Shown here in pieces: positions 1 to 12,042 of a stretch of DNA of 64,000 nt. Origin of the DNA: Xestospongia muta (taxonomy: Eukaryota > Porifera > Demospongiae > Haplosclerida > Petrosiidae). Under the pieces are notes generated by a model. It did no database searches, had not been told where the DNA came from, and worked only from the letters and a program-made list of their open reading frames with translations. The translations under genes and the position numbers were made by a program. Location: the NCBI GenBank assembly GCA_963693285.1, contig OY848919.1, forward strand, positions 1,325,594 to 1,389,593, in the 5' to 3' direction. Within the stretch, counting starts at the first letter, position 1. Every line of letters starts with the position of its first letter.

Positions 1-653
1 ATGGACCTTTCATTTAAAAGTCTGAGGTATTTAATACTCACTAATTAAACCTGACGTGTTTCCTGGGTACATTCCTGCACCTATCTTGTAACAGGATCTT
101 TCTTATATTTCGACTCTAATACAGTACCGTTTATTCTTTTAAAACATAATTATATCAATCGAAAGTTTGATATTTACCTGAAGCTCAGAAAAACAGTTAC
201 AAAAACTGGTCATTTCTGTTAATAAGAGACCACAAAGATTAGTTAGAGACGATTGCTTTATAAATAGTGTGGTAATTAGTGAGTTATCTCTTTCATCATA
301 GTAGTACACTATTTATAAACCAATCGTCTCTCAAAGGATGATACAACTAACCTTTGTGGTCTCTTGTTATAAGAAATGACCAGTTTTTGTGACCTTTTTT
401 CTGAAAAACTAGTATGCATCTGAGCTACTCTTTACTAGAACGCCTGGGTACGAGGCTAATCATTGTATAGTTTAAACTTTCGATTGGTATATGCATAAAA
501 AAGAATAAACGGTATACTATATAAGAGTGGCAATAAAAGAAACATTGAGCTTTCCTCTATTGTTACAAGATGCACAGGAATGTACTCCGGAACATGTCAC
601 GTTTTAATTGGTGAATATTAAATACCTCAGACCTTTTGATGAAATGTTCATTC
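1..653. mobile_element. Foldback / long inverted repeat element, unit A
   Basis: The left arm (about 1-245) and right arm (about 340-653) are imperfect reverse complements. For example the GTCTGAGGTATTTAAT block at the left edge pairs with ATTAAATACCTCAGAC at the right edge, and AAAACTGGTCATTTCT pairs with AGAAATGACCAGTTTT near the centre. I see no coding sequence. It looks like a MITE or foldback transposon. In units B and C it lies in the intron between the NLR1 Death and linker exons. I could not define a target-site duplication. Confidence 0.8.
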
Positions 654-759
654 TAATTGTGTATACATTTTCTCTATAAGCTAATTGTGTAGATATATTT
701 TATACCTGTGGTTACAGGTTCCACTAAAGTAAGTATACATATACATATACATACATACA

Positions 760-845
<86 letters not shown>

Positions 846-1617
846 ATATGTAAGTATATAATTATAATATATATATATAATATAAACTAAGGTGACTCTT
901 TGCTATACTATTCGAATTAGTTGCCTCATGTAACTTAGGTCCTTTCTCCAGAAAACTTGCACAAAAATTTGCATAAAATTGTTCTTTTTTAACAATGCTA
1001 GTTGCCTGTCATTTGGATGGAAGAAGACTCTTGGTCAACTGACTTGATCCCACCTTGGGAATGTACCCGTGGGTGTTGGTATGAAAATTGTATGTGTGAA
1101 ATGAATATTATTAGTGACAACTGACACTTGTGAATATTATTAATAATACTATTGTATAATAATATTCATGTTTGTACAGGTACATACACCTCCAAATGTG
1201 GTACATTCCTGAGCTGGAACAAAATAGTGCTGTTCCGTTCTGGGTTTTAGTAATTGATTACTAGCCTGCATAAATAATAATATAATATAATGTGATATAT
1301 CTTGAATTGTGTCATTTTGTTTTTTGACTTGTACCAATTGGTAATAATAGTGGGACATACTTTACAATCACTTTACCTGGATATAGTCACAAACAGTTAC
1401 TAACTGCTCTCTAATTAATGGCAGTAGCAATTGGTATTTGCATAATAATAACAAGTTTTGTTCCATTGCAAACTAGAAACTATTCCCATTTAGATTTACC
1501 TAATTTAAAAAGTACATATTCTTATTATCAGGATAATGTTAAGGACTGATCATTTTAATGCTAATTGAAATGAGTGTCTTTGCTAGACATTGTGTCATTT
1601 GTTCTCTTTATTTGTAG
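654..1617. other. Intron DNA of NLR1-A with a relic transmembrane exon
   Basis: Apart from the microsatellite, the one coding-like stretch is 1335-1549. It resembles the 5' part of the NLR2 NACHT exon: NSGTYFTITLP, then a hydrophobic segment, then NLKSTYSYYQDN and a stop. It begins after CTTGTAC, where working copies have the acceptor CTTGTAG, and it contains an in-frame TAA. It is probably a dead exon. The unit B counterpart is 27511-27725. Confidence 0.6.
725..870. repeat. ACAT/AT microsatellite, unit A
   Basis: A run of ACAT units followed by AT units and interrupted TATA tracts. The same tract is at about 26897-27042 in unit B. In unit C the site is reduced to a short CA run near 53513-53534. 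It lies in the intron upstream of the NLR1 linker exon. Confidence 0.9.
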
Positions 1618-4600
1618 TGCTTCATGATTCTAACAGGGACCACTTTGAGGAACAAGATGATACTAACAGGGACCACTTTAAGTCACAAGGATGTGGGGTT
1701 AGTTTACGACGTAATGCAAATATTGATCATAAAAGACAAACCATTCAAAAACAAAACATAGATGATGTCATTGAAATAAAGAGTAAGTGAACTAAATGTT
1801 AACATGAGATTAAAACTTTCAAAGATAAGACTTACAATTATTGGATATTTGTCTTTTTACTTCTATATAGCAACTGATAAAAAAAAGAAGTCTCATAAAT
1901 ATCGTCACATGCCTAAGCCTCTTTCTTGTTTGATCTATTTAGCAATACCAATGATGGTGGCTATAATAATATTAAGTTTAAGTTTATTCCATCAAAATGG
2001 AAGCTATCTCCCTTTACATTCATCACCTTTAAGTAACTATGCTAATTTTCTCAGAACTAAATACAAATCTATTAGTAATCCTAAATGGTCTCCATTGTCT
2101 TCAGAATTTTATATACCCTTAGCAGCTGTTGAGGTGGAAGATACATTTTTTAAAGATGCTAAAGTGTTCCTTAACATCATACAACATTACAGTCCTGAAG
2201 AAATTCTGCAAAGTAAAACACCAATCATACTTGATGACTTTTTAAAACCAACACAACACTCTGATGGTCTCAAGTTTGTTCTAGTAGAAGGAGCACCAGG
2301 TATTGGTAAAAGTACCTTGGCTAAAGAGATTTGTCAAAGATGGTCAACTAATCCCACAGCTGACAATCATTTGAAACAATTCTCTCTTGTTATTTTTGTT
2401 CAATTACGTAACCAAAGAGTACAACATGCCGCTACATTGTTTGACTTATTACCAGTAGATCCTAATAGTAACATGAAGGAAATAGAACGACAGTTAAAGT
2501 TGAAAAATGGACGTAATGTTCTTTGGGTTTTGGATGGTTTTGATGAGCTACCGTATTATGATCAAATACAAGGCTCTCTTTATCGTCGTCTTATTGAAGG
2601 AGACCTCTTGAATGATTCTACTGTGTTAGTAACTAGTCAACTTACAATAAGTGGTCCATTAGTCCGTCTTTTCGAGAGAAACAAAAACAGAGCAAAACGA
2701 ATTGTGATTTTAGGTTTTACCCCTTCAAATATTGAAAAATATGCAGAGCTATATTTTAAGGACAAATCTGACGAACTACAATCATTTATTAACTATTATA
2801 ATAGTACTCCTATCATTAAAAGGTTAATGTATATTCCTATTAATGCAGCCATTGTCTGTCTAGTTTATAATGAGAGCTACACTAGACAACTTCAATTTCC
2901 AATGACAATGACAGAACTCTATGATTCCTTCACTCAAGCACTTATTTTAAGACATCTTATAGACAAGAAACAAGTTCGTGAAGACTTTAGAATGCCCTCA
3001 AGGTTGATGTGTAAAGAGGATTTGAACCATTTACCAGAGACAACTCAGAAAGAATTTTGGAAGCTTACAAACGTAGCATATGATGGAGTGAGAGAACAAC
3101 AATACATTTTTAATAATATTAAGATGACTGACATAAAGGACAATCTTGGCTTAATGAATGATATAAGCAGTTTTAGTGTATCCAGTGGTACACAATATAT
3201 CATTAGTTTCCTTTCTACAACACTACAGGAATACTTGGCTGCTCTTTATATTGCTAATAAACCAAAGGAACTGGCTAAAGAGATGTTTTATTCTATCATG
3301 TTGCCTTTAAGAAAGTCTTGGTTTGACTTTCCAAATGAATTCACTAAGACAGCAGTGAATGTGTTAATAGATATGGACAATAGTTATACTCAATACATAA
3401 TATCTTTGACTCAATATTCCAAGAATCTTGAAGTTGTTCTTATATTTTATGCCGGAATAACTGGAAAACTTCAAATAGAGTCAGATGACCATACTTTTAC
3501 AGTATTATCAGAATCGGAGGTCTATTCTACACTATTTGCCAGATGTATATATGAGTCACCTCAATTAAGTACTAAATATCAAAATCAACATCTATCAAGT
3601 CCATCTACATTATACATGGAACCATTTGATTACTACTTTGTTGGCTACTTAATATCACATCATAAGATATCGCTAGATGTAGAGGTTAGATCTGAAGACA
3701 ATTATGAGTTTCTTTCTGAAGGTATTCGATCCTCTCCAAAAGAACCTCATGGATGGTTAATATTGAAAAACATTGAACCTTCTCACTTCAAAAGCATGCA
3801 GCTGTTCCAACAATCTAAGGTGGCAATAAAAGGTTTAACATTTATAAAAATGTCAATTTATTCATACATCATCAACATAACTAAGTCATTTCCACACCTA
3901 CAACTGCTGTATTACCATTTTCCCATATCATGTAACATGATTTGTGTTCACCTACTAACTTTGGATCACTTGAAAGAGCTTACTATTAATTTAAAAGGAA
4001 CTTATGAAGAGTTGTCTTCATTAATGCCACTCATTAAACCAGGAAGACCTATTAAACATCTTAAACTGATATTGTCATATGATGATTGTCCACCTCTTGA
4101 CATGCTCTTTTATCCTTCATCTCTGGAAAGATTAGAACTTCAATGCAACCCTAATCATGCTGTAAGAGTCAAAAGTACTTACTGTAAAATTAATTTCAAA
4201 GAACATCTTTATATATCCCAGAATAAAAAATTAAAAGAATTGGTGGTTGGTTATGAGTGTCCGATGACCATTTTCTCATTAGTTAGCACTATTCACTTGA
4301 GATCTATAAAACTGGAAAAATCTTTCTATATGGATATTACTTTCAAAGCAGAAGCTAGGTCTATGTTTCCAGAACACTATTTCCAACTATGTAGCAAAAT
4401 TTGTACTCATCTACGTTCTTTCAAGTACTTAGAAAAACTAGTTATGTCATTAAGTGGAACTCATGAAGAAGTGTCTTCTATTGTCCCACTTATTCAACCA
4501 GGAAGACCACTTAGACATCTTCAATTGTATCTTTCATTGGACAGGAACAGTGACTGTCCACCTAGTTATATGCTCTTTTATCCTTCATCTTTAGAAAAAC

Positions 4601-5241
4601 TAGAACTGTTTTGTAGGTTTCCTCAATCCATGTACTTTGAAAACTGTATAGTCAATTTCAACACAAGTCTAATATCTCAGAACACAAATCTAAAAGAATT
4701 GGAGATTAGTGTAAATTGTCCATACTGGGATACCATACTGTTGTCACTGGCTACATATACTAGTAAACTGAGATCCTTAATGACTTACCACTACAATAAC
4801 CCTTTATTAATAAGACATGCTGCTTATACTAAGTTTCATCATCATTTGATATCTTTGCATTATTTAGAGGAGCTCAGTATTACAATAAATGGAATAGAAA
4901 AGGAGATATCTTCAATCTTACAACTAATTCAACCAGGAAGACCACTTAGACATTTACGGCTCACACTAGCTATAGTATCATATAGTGAGTATCCACCCAT
5001 TCATATGCTGTTATATCCTTCATCTCTGGAAAAACTAGAGCTACTTTGCTATCATGTCAACATCATTCATGACAACAGTTTAAACTGTAAACTGAATTTT
5101 AATGAAGAAAGAATAACCAATAATGCAAATCTCAAAGAATTGGTGATTACTACTAGCTGTCCTTGTATTGATACATTTTCTTTATTGCTAATTAAAACTA
5201 AAATTAGCACTCGTCAGTATTTTAAAAGGTACAACATGTGA
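1618..5241 (+). CDS. NLR1-A: transmembrane NACHT-LRR receptor, 5' end outside the window
   Basis: Exons seen: linker 1618-1782 and the large NACHT-LRR exon 1871-5241, both entered in phase 1. The Death exon expected about 630 bp left of position 1 is outside the window. The linker encodes two copies of an 11-residue repeat (core NRDHF). The big exon opens with a basic stretch (KKKKSHKYRH), a hydrophobic segment of about 24 residues coded near 1920-1992, a stalk, then NACHT with Walker A GAPGIGKST (about 2290-2316) and Walker B LWVLDGFDELP (about 2524-2556). LQEYLAALYIA fits the NLR helical region. The C-terminal third has three repeats of about 150 residues built around PLIxPGRPxxHLxL and LFYPSSLExLEL, read as diverged LRRs. 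AATAAA lies at 5251. The sensor-1 motif is TSQ, where the NLR2/NLR3 copies have TSR. By family this is a STAND-type innate sensor; the ligand is unknown. Confidence 0.85.
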
Positions 5242-6075
5242 CAGTAACACAATAAATGATTTTATTTACTTAGGTATTTTATTTAAAGAAGGCAATTACG
5301 TGTGACATTGCAAGACACAAAGTCAAGTCTTTTATTGAATATGTTGCATCATCTGTCAGCTTCTTGTAGCCTTCCCTATAAATAAGTAATATTAATAATA
5401 AAAGTTACATAGTACTTGTAGCTGACTAACTTAATTGTTCATTTACTTTGTTTCAAATTTAGAAAATAAACAATTTGTTGACCAAACTTAATGATGAAAG
5501 ATGGTCTATTCACTAACAACAATCCAGCCACATTATTATAAAGATGGGTGGAGTCAATTTTCAACTTTTGAATGGGGATTCCTTCTTAGATATAGACATG
5601 CTATTTTAATAAACACACTACATACAATCATATATAAAGAGAACATTATGATATAGTAATTAGACCTGTAGTTTATGGAATTTAAAACCTGTTGACAAAT
5701 AATTAAGTTAGATCAATAATAATACATGACATTAGTAGGTCTCGTACCTAAAATGTTCATACAAGTCTTGTTGAAATATTTTGTTGCAATTTGCACTATG
5801 CTTGTGTTTTTGGTGTTTACATAACATTAATTATAAATTAATTATAACAATCATTTGTTTTTAAAAGTGAAGCTCTTGATGATTAATGATGTACTTAATT
5901 TGACACAAATTTGAAAGGATTACTCATTACTAATAATAGCTTACAACACATAGGAACATTGATTTAATACCTAAATTATGTACCACTTTGTTGCTACTTC
6001 CCAGAATACTAAAATCAATTCAATTCTTCATTATTAATGTAAAACTAAAGGAATTTATTGATAATAATATTTTAA
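5242..6075. other. TXNDC15: Convergent spacer with a relic TXNDC15 exon 3, unit A
   Basis: This lies between the NLR1 stop and the TXNDC15 stop on the other strand. About 5455-5800 is a decayed duplicate of the TXNDC15 exon 3 region at 6085-6500. Shared blocks include TTTAGAAAATAAA, AACAACAATCCA and GATGGGTGGAGTCAA, and the following intron also matches (GACCTGTAGTTTATGGAA against GATCTGTAGTTGTGGAA). The relic has no usable frame. No other gene is seen. Equivalent spacers are 31418-32247 and 58860-59697. Confidence 0.65.
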
Positions 6076-7920
6076 TTATTCTGTTTTAAATTTAGAAAAT
6101 AAAGTAACAAAAAATTGTTTACAATTAGTTAACCAAATAATAAAAGGCGGTCTCTTTAATACATGAACTAATAAAATTAACAACAATCCAACCACACTAA
6201 TCTGAAGATGGGTGGAGTCAAATTCCCATTTTTGTGGGAGGGGACTCTCTTCATTAATTATGTCTCACTCCTCCTTGGATATTGGCAAAGGATCAAAACC
6301 TAAATTAATAAATAAACTACATGTAATTAATTAGTTACATGCAATGATCTCATTATGATGTAATTGATATGAACAATATATTCTAAATTTGATCTGTAGT
6401 TGTGGAACTTAATATGTTAATAAGTAAGTTATGTCATTAACGTGATCATGACATGTGTGACCTCATAGCACAAATGTTCTTTCCAAGTGTTATTGAAATG
6501 TTTTATTGTTTATTATATCGACTTAGCCTACACTATATTATAGCTTTGCTTTATAAGACTTTTATGAGTATTTCTATTATAGTTAAACAAACAATCAATA
6601 ATCCATACTTGCAATTAATACACTAATAAAGTAAATATATTGCCACATTTTTTAGACATTTTAACCACCATTATAGGCCAAGCTAATAAATAGTGCAAGC
6701 TGTTTCTCTCTAACACTTTCCTATCTTGAGATACAACATTCAAGTCAGAGGCCAAACTCAACTTGAACATCAAATACATATTATATTATAGAGACACGCA
6801 GGAACAATAAATTCATACATGGACATAGTATAATGACAGGTAAGACAAAGAAACAAAAAGTCATCCTATATAACTGAACTACACTATCTATTATTACACA
6901 ATGTATAATATAATGATATACCTGTCATATTAGCTAAGATATCTTTGATTTTATCACTGCTCATATCAGTTTCTATATTATACACACCACGTCCAGAATA
7001 ATAGAGGAGAACTCGAGGTACATAAGCTAAGAGGTATTTCTCTCTAAGTAATAGAAGGACAGATAATACTAACATAGTGATAACATAATAGATGGGTCTT
7101 ATAATAATTTGATTATAATCATAGGAACCCCTCATTATAAACACTCTATTAAGTTCCTTTAATGTTAATTTAGATGTTAACCTAGCTCTATACTGACGAT
7201 GCTTTCATCTGAGGACACCTTCCATATTCAGTAGTCAATAATTATACTGAGGATAAGATATGGCATACTCCATAAGAGTCTCTTATGAAACTAAAGCTAG
7301 CTCATTACATTATATACAATACAAACTACTGGAAGAAGTACATTGTGTTTCTTACGTTTTTTGAGCTCCAAAATCAAATGCTAATACAGGCATTTGAGGG
7401 AAATGTGTTTTGCCAATATATTATAGACAGGTACAAACTCCATGCTATAAGTACACCATACTGTGTAAAAGAATACCAGAACACAAGAATTAGTAAAGTT
7501 TGGGTTCTCTAGTATGTATTGTAGTTGATCTGATGTCACATTGACCACTTTCTTTTAGTTTATGATATCAGTGACATTTGAATCATTTAATGTACTCATG
7601 TTACGACAAGTCAAGGGTGGGCTACACCCCGCCTCTGCTGTACAAATATGTCTAATCTTTGATGTGACATTACTTCCACTCTGAGACGTATTAGATAAAT
7701 TAAATTCTGACAACTTAAATGATCCATTATTTTGTAATAAGTGACTCGAATTTCCATTGAGTTCTGTTGTCTGTTGTAAAAATTGATCAGTCAGCCCATT
7801 TTTTGACTCCGCCCTACTGGAGGCATCAATGTTATTAATCTCTACATTATCATCTTCTTCTGAAGTGGTATACAGTACTATTATAGTTACACATATACCA
7901 GCCAAGATCCATAACTTCAT
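6076..7920 (-). pseudogene. TXNDC15: TXNDC15-A pseudogene
   Basis: Three exons on the minus strand: 7920-7356, 7043-6922 and 6299-6076, in the same places as the intact unit C gene. TXNDC15 is a secretory-pathway membrane protein with a thioredoxin fold; in vertebrates it is linked to cilium formation. This copy has at least three lesions. A CAA-to-TAA change at about 7556 truncates exon 1 before the thioredoxin domain. Two extra bases (TG) near 7405 shift the frame at the end of exon 1. A TGG-to-TGA change lies near 6267 in exon 3. The signal peptide and N-terminal region remain open. It is not expected to make a working protein. Confidence 0.85.
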
Positions 7921-8054
7921 ATTTTGGACAATAATAATACGATAGCAGATGACTTCCTGTTTAGTTTTAAGGGTCTCGAAAAGGTCGAATATTATTACAC
8001 AGCAAGACCCCTTATTCACGTGGTGATGGGCACTTAATAGAATAGTCTGGCACC
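7921..8054. promoter_or_regulatory. Duplicated bidirectional promoter, TXNDC15/FIP1, unit A
   Basis: A 134-bp gap between divergent start codons. It contains an ETS-type motif ACTTCCTG (7952-7959) and the E-box CACGTG (8017-8022). Both are kept in all three copies, although the downstream genes in A and B are broken. Promoter activity is inferred. Confidence 0.5.
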
Positions 8055-8314
8055 ATGTCCAGTGAAATGGAAGCTATTGATGATGACCAGTGGTTGTATG
8101 GAGATGGTGGTGAGTTATGTAGCAGTTAAGAACTGAAATATTAATTTTATCTCTTGTATCAGTCGATGAAGATCCTCCTCTTAGTAAGGAATTGCTTTCA
8201 AACTTAGAAAATGGAAGGTGGGTGTGGCCAAGTGTAGCCACTAATAAAACATGTTTATCAACATAGAGTCAAAACTCCTGATCTAGATGAAATTGAAGCT
8301 GCTAGTGGATTAGG
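8055..8314 (+). pseudogene. FIP1L1: FIP1-A: first three exons only
   Basis: Exons 8055-8109, 8163-8217 and 8267-8314 match FIP1 exons 1-3 of unit C, including the acidic [10 protein letters not shown] start that corresponds to the N-terminus of the polyadenylation factor FIP1. Splice sites are intact and exon 3 ends in phase 2. The Fip1 core (exon 5 onward) is missing, because homology to the real gene stops at the TTAA at 8595-8598. The intact promoter could still drive a short or chimeric transcript. Confidence 0.85.
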
Positions 8315-8594
8315 GTATGTCCCTTAATTAATTAACTACACAATAATACATACTATTGTATATGATATACTGTAATGATGATCAATTAAATAGGAGGTGT
8401 GGTCACACAGCCAGTTCACATATGGTCCAAAATTACTGGAAGGGATGATTGAAAAGACCAGTAGGCCGAATTGTAGACATGTGTCATGTGATCTGTCGTA
8501 TGATGTCATATGATGTCATAGACCACACTCATGATTACTGTTATACTGTTATAGATGGTCTACAATAGACTATCTAATTAAACTGATCAGTATA

Positions 8595-9770
8595 TTAACC
8601 CTTTTTTTAATGAATGACGCGAATTCGCATCATAGATGATAGCTTGCTTCAGCGGGACCTAGAGTGTTGATATACAGCAGCTGGACTGTATAACTTACAT
8701 TGCGAGAAGCAATATTAATAAGATACCTTTTTGTTAGCTCAACACCGTCTTCCTGTACCGACTTTGCAAATTTTACTCAAGCACTACTGGAGCTGTTGAA
8801 CACCCACACGTGGTAAACCACAACACTTAGTACTTATGATAATATACTTGATAATAAAGTAAAACAAACAAATATTTTAACAGAAATGGATGACAGACAA
8901 CTTTTTACTCGAGAAGATGTTTTAGAACTTATATGGGATAAAGAAGAAGATGATGAAGGACCTCCAGAGATAATGTTTCCTGGCAGTGATGAGGAATTTG
9001 GTCTTGATGAGGATGATGATGAGAATGATGAACCTAGGTAATAAACAGTAATTCATGAAACAAATTTGTGACTTTATAAACAGGCATGATGATACAATTA
9101 ACGAACACAATGAGTTAAATCCTACAAACAGTGATCATAGGTAAAGGAAAGTAAATACTAAACAACAACATATGCTTTTATTTTTATAACTAACTAGCTG
9201 CTCTCGAGATGACTCTGGGACCATTGGTTCTACCATTCTACAACTATTACCACATATACCTGATGGGCTAAATCACACATTGTATGGAAATGAACACATG
9301 CATTTATTTTTAAAATTATTATCACCAGGGTAACAACGTCATCCATACAACAAAATTCATCTGTTTCGTAAGTGACACAAAATAAATAATAATAATTACT
9401 TACTTGAAATATTTAGAACTACATCACAAGAATTGGATAACATAACCTACTAATGATTCTTCTGACTCATGTACACAAACTAGGTAATATTCAAACAAAT
9501 GTCACCTCTTTGATGAATGGTAACTATATCCATAGCTCTGGAAAAAAAGTGAAATGGACTAACAAATTAAAACCAGTTGTAGTTGATCCATTTACTGCAC
9601 CAACTGGACCAACTTTGACCCTGCCAACATCTCCAATTGCCACTTTTCTACTCTTCTTTACAGAATCATTTTTTGAAATGATAGTAGTAGAAACAAACCG
9701 GTATGCACAAACCTGTATGGGAGAGGAAGAATTCATAAAGTGGACCAATGTGACAATTGATGAATTAACA
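8595..9770 (+). mobile_element. piggyBac-like transposon 5' part, unit A
   Basis: TTAA at 8595-8598 is followed by CCCTTT, as at a piggyBac end. A subterminal near-palindrome GACGCGAATTCGCATC follows shortly after. A start codon at 8886 opens an acidic N-terminus (TREDVLELIWDKEEDDE) like those of piggyBac transposases, apparently continued through short introns. At about 9540-9755 the start of the DDE_Tnp_1_7 domain is clear: DPFTAPTGPTLTLPTSPIA, FLLFFTESFFEMIV, ETNRYAQ and FIKWTNVTIDEL. The catalytic Asp region and the 3' end are absent. A stop after NITY at about 9450 leaves the splice path into the last block unresolved. Probably defunct. Confidence 0.8.
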
Positions 9771-9842
9771 TTATTATATTATATTATATCATATTACATT
9801 GTATTATATTATATTATATTATATTGTATTATATTGTATTGC
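9765..9842. repeat. TTATA microsatellite at the piggyBac/ILK junction, unit A
   Basis: Short TTATA/TTGTA repeats lie directly between the end of piggyBac homology and the first recognisable ILK exon. The counterpart is about 35938-36015 in unit B. It is a plausible site of the recombination that joined the two fragments. Confidence 0.7.
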
Positions 9843-10269
9843 TGTACAGGTATTGAAAAGTGGCCCTAATCCTAATATTAGTAATGAACATGGGAACACA
9901 CCTCTACATTATGCTGCATTCTGGAACTATATAGGAATTTGTGAGGTAATCTAGTAGAATGGATGAATGGATGAATGGATGGATAAATAGACTCATGGAT
10001 GGATTGTTATATAAATATTATTATTAATTATTATTAATTATTATTAGGTTCTAGTAAAACATGGTGCACTAATTGCATTGTCCAACAAAAATAAACAAAG
10101 TCCTTATGATAAAGCTCGTCCGACTTTAAAGAGAAAACTACAAGGTACATGTACATGTATGTTATTGGACTTTGACCTTTCTTTTGTTAACTTAAGGACT
10201 TGCTGATGAATTTGGTCAGAGCCTTCAAACAATACCATATCGCAGTAAGTAGAACATAGAGAGAATGCA

Positions 10270-10273
<4 letters not shown>

Positions 10274-10324
<51 letters not shown>
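10274..10324. repeat. (CT)n microsatellite in an ILK-A intron
   Basis: About 51 bp of CT repeats ending just before the exon at 10327, so the tract doubles as its polypyrimidine tract. The unit B copy is about 207 bp. Confidence 0.95.
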
Positions 10325-10325
<1 letters not shown>

Positions 10326-10927
10326 GATACTATTTCTTCAAAATCAAAGAAGGACTGTAAGTTTATTTTTTACAGTAAATGTACATATTTTATTTTTCAG
10401 ATCTTGAGTTTCGTCAAAGACAAATGGAAATTGAACTTCGACAAGTTACTATGTCTCTTAAAATTGGACAAGACCAATTTGGAGAGGTATGACAATCAAG
10501 TCATAGAAATCATGTACAATTTGTTGTAGATATGGAAAGGTTCCTGGAGTGGACACACAGTTGAAATAAAGAAACTATTTGCAAAAGAAGATATCTTTTC
10601 ATCTCAGAATGTCCGAGAGACATTTCCCCGAGAATATCCTCGACTAAGGTTAGAGAAAAGTTTCTCTAAATCTTTATTTACTTCTTTTTCTAGAATTCTT
10701 ACCAATGAAAACATATCTCCATTACTGGCTGTTGTTTTGGAACCTCAAATACATCTTATTGTCCTCCATTTCCCATTGGGTACTCTATATCGTATCCTAC
10801 ATGATTTTAATGCTGGTATGAGACTACACACTATATCACTATAAATGACTTATTACCTAGTCTTAGTATAGTGGTGTATTAATATAGAACAAGTATTGTG
10901 ATTATATTCTTAGAAAGAAAGATCATG

Positions 10928-11241
10928 GACAACCTCTATATTGAGGACACTTGTTCTAGTCCCATACTAATACTTTAGTGTATTGTACAACCTCTATATT
11001 GAGGACACTTGTTCTAGTTCCATACTAATACTTTAGTGTATCGTACAAACTCTATATTGAGGACACTTGTTCTAGTCCCCATACTAATACTTTAGTGTAT
11101 TATACAACCTCTATATTGAGGACACTTGTTCTAGTTCCATACTAATACTTTAGTGTATTGTACAACCTCTATATTGAGGACACTTGTTCTAGTCCCCATA
11201 CTAATACTTTAGTGTATTATACAACCTCTATATTGAGGACA
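10928..11241. repeat. 58-bp minisatellite in an ILK-A intron
   Basis: About 5.4 copies of a 58-bp unit beginning ACAACCTCTATATTGAGGAC. Each unit holds the small palindrome CCTCTATATTGAGG. Unit B has about 6.4 copies. Confidence 0.92.
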
Positions 11242-11983
11242 CTAAATATTTATTACTTATTTCTTCTCTTAATTTAGAGGTTCACCTAAATTTACAAGAG
11301 GGTGTCAAATTAGCTAAAGATGTTTGTCATGGAATGCGTCATATACACAGTGTAGAGGCTCTTGTGAATAGATTTGATCTCAATCCTCATAGCATTGTAG
11401 TAAGACCATCATCCATCCATTTATCCATCACTTTATCCATTTCACATCTCCTTAAGACAAAGTTTATTAACAATATACTGGAGTGAGTTAGTACTCTCTG
11501 TTCTATTTTTAGATTGATAATGATCTCACTGCTAAATTGGATTTATCACGATATCGTTTCTCATTCATGGACAGCAACCATATCTATCATCCACAATGGT
11601 GTGCTCCTGAAGGTCAGTAAAATAATGGATAGATAATGAAAGAATGGATGGACTTATTTGATAAGGATCTACGATAATGGAGATATAATCTGATACACTT
11701 ATACCCATAGAGTGTTAATAGATTATTAATTTTTTTATTAGTTCTACAAAAGAGACCTGATGAGATTGATAAAAGAGCAGCTGACATGTACAGTTTTGCT
11801 CTTATTCTTTGGGAGATAGCTACAGGCAAGATACCATACATTGGTCTATCACCAATGATGGCAGGACTAAAGGTTAGTAATATACTTAAGATAATGTAAT
11901 GTAATGAAGTGTAATGATCAGTACATTGGCCAGTTGTAGAGGATATAGATTAACTTGGAACAATAGCTGTTGATATTAAATAA

Positions 11984-12042
11984 TGTTTGTGGTTAGTTAA
12001 CAATGTTTGTGGTTAGTTAACAATGTTTGTGGTTAGTTAGTA
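11984..12042. repeat. Short tandem repeat, TTTGTGGTTAGTTAACAATG
   Basis: About three tandem 20-bp units in the last ILK-A intron. Unit B (about 38390-38420) has one fewer. No function suggested. Confidence 0.85.

Noticed and set aside
708..890. Tyr/Ile-rich small reading frame
   Set aside because: Product of the ACAT/AT microsatellite; absent in unit C.
1804..1870. Upstream start at 1804 (also 27980 and 55458) giving an unspliced N-terminus before the NACHT exon
   Set aside because: A good TATATAG acceptor at 1870 in phase with the linker and Death exons explains the gene better. The extra residues are intron. An alternative short form is not excluded.
9524..9748. Minus-strand reading frame over the piggyBac block, and similar ones opposite NLR and TXNDC15 exons
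   Set aside because: They mirror a real coding strand with clear protein-family motifs.
10928..11241. Regular repeats resembling a CRISPR array
   Set aside because: The whole 58-bp unit repeats with no unique spacers, in an intron of an animal gene. It is a minisatellite.
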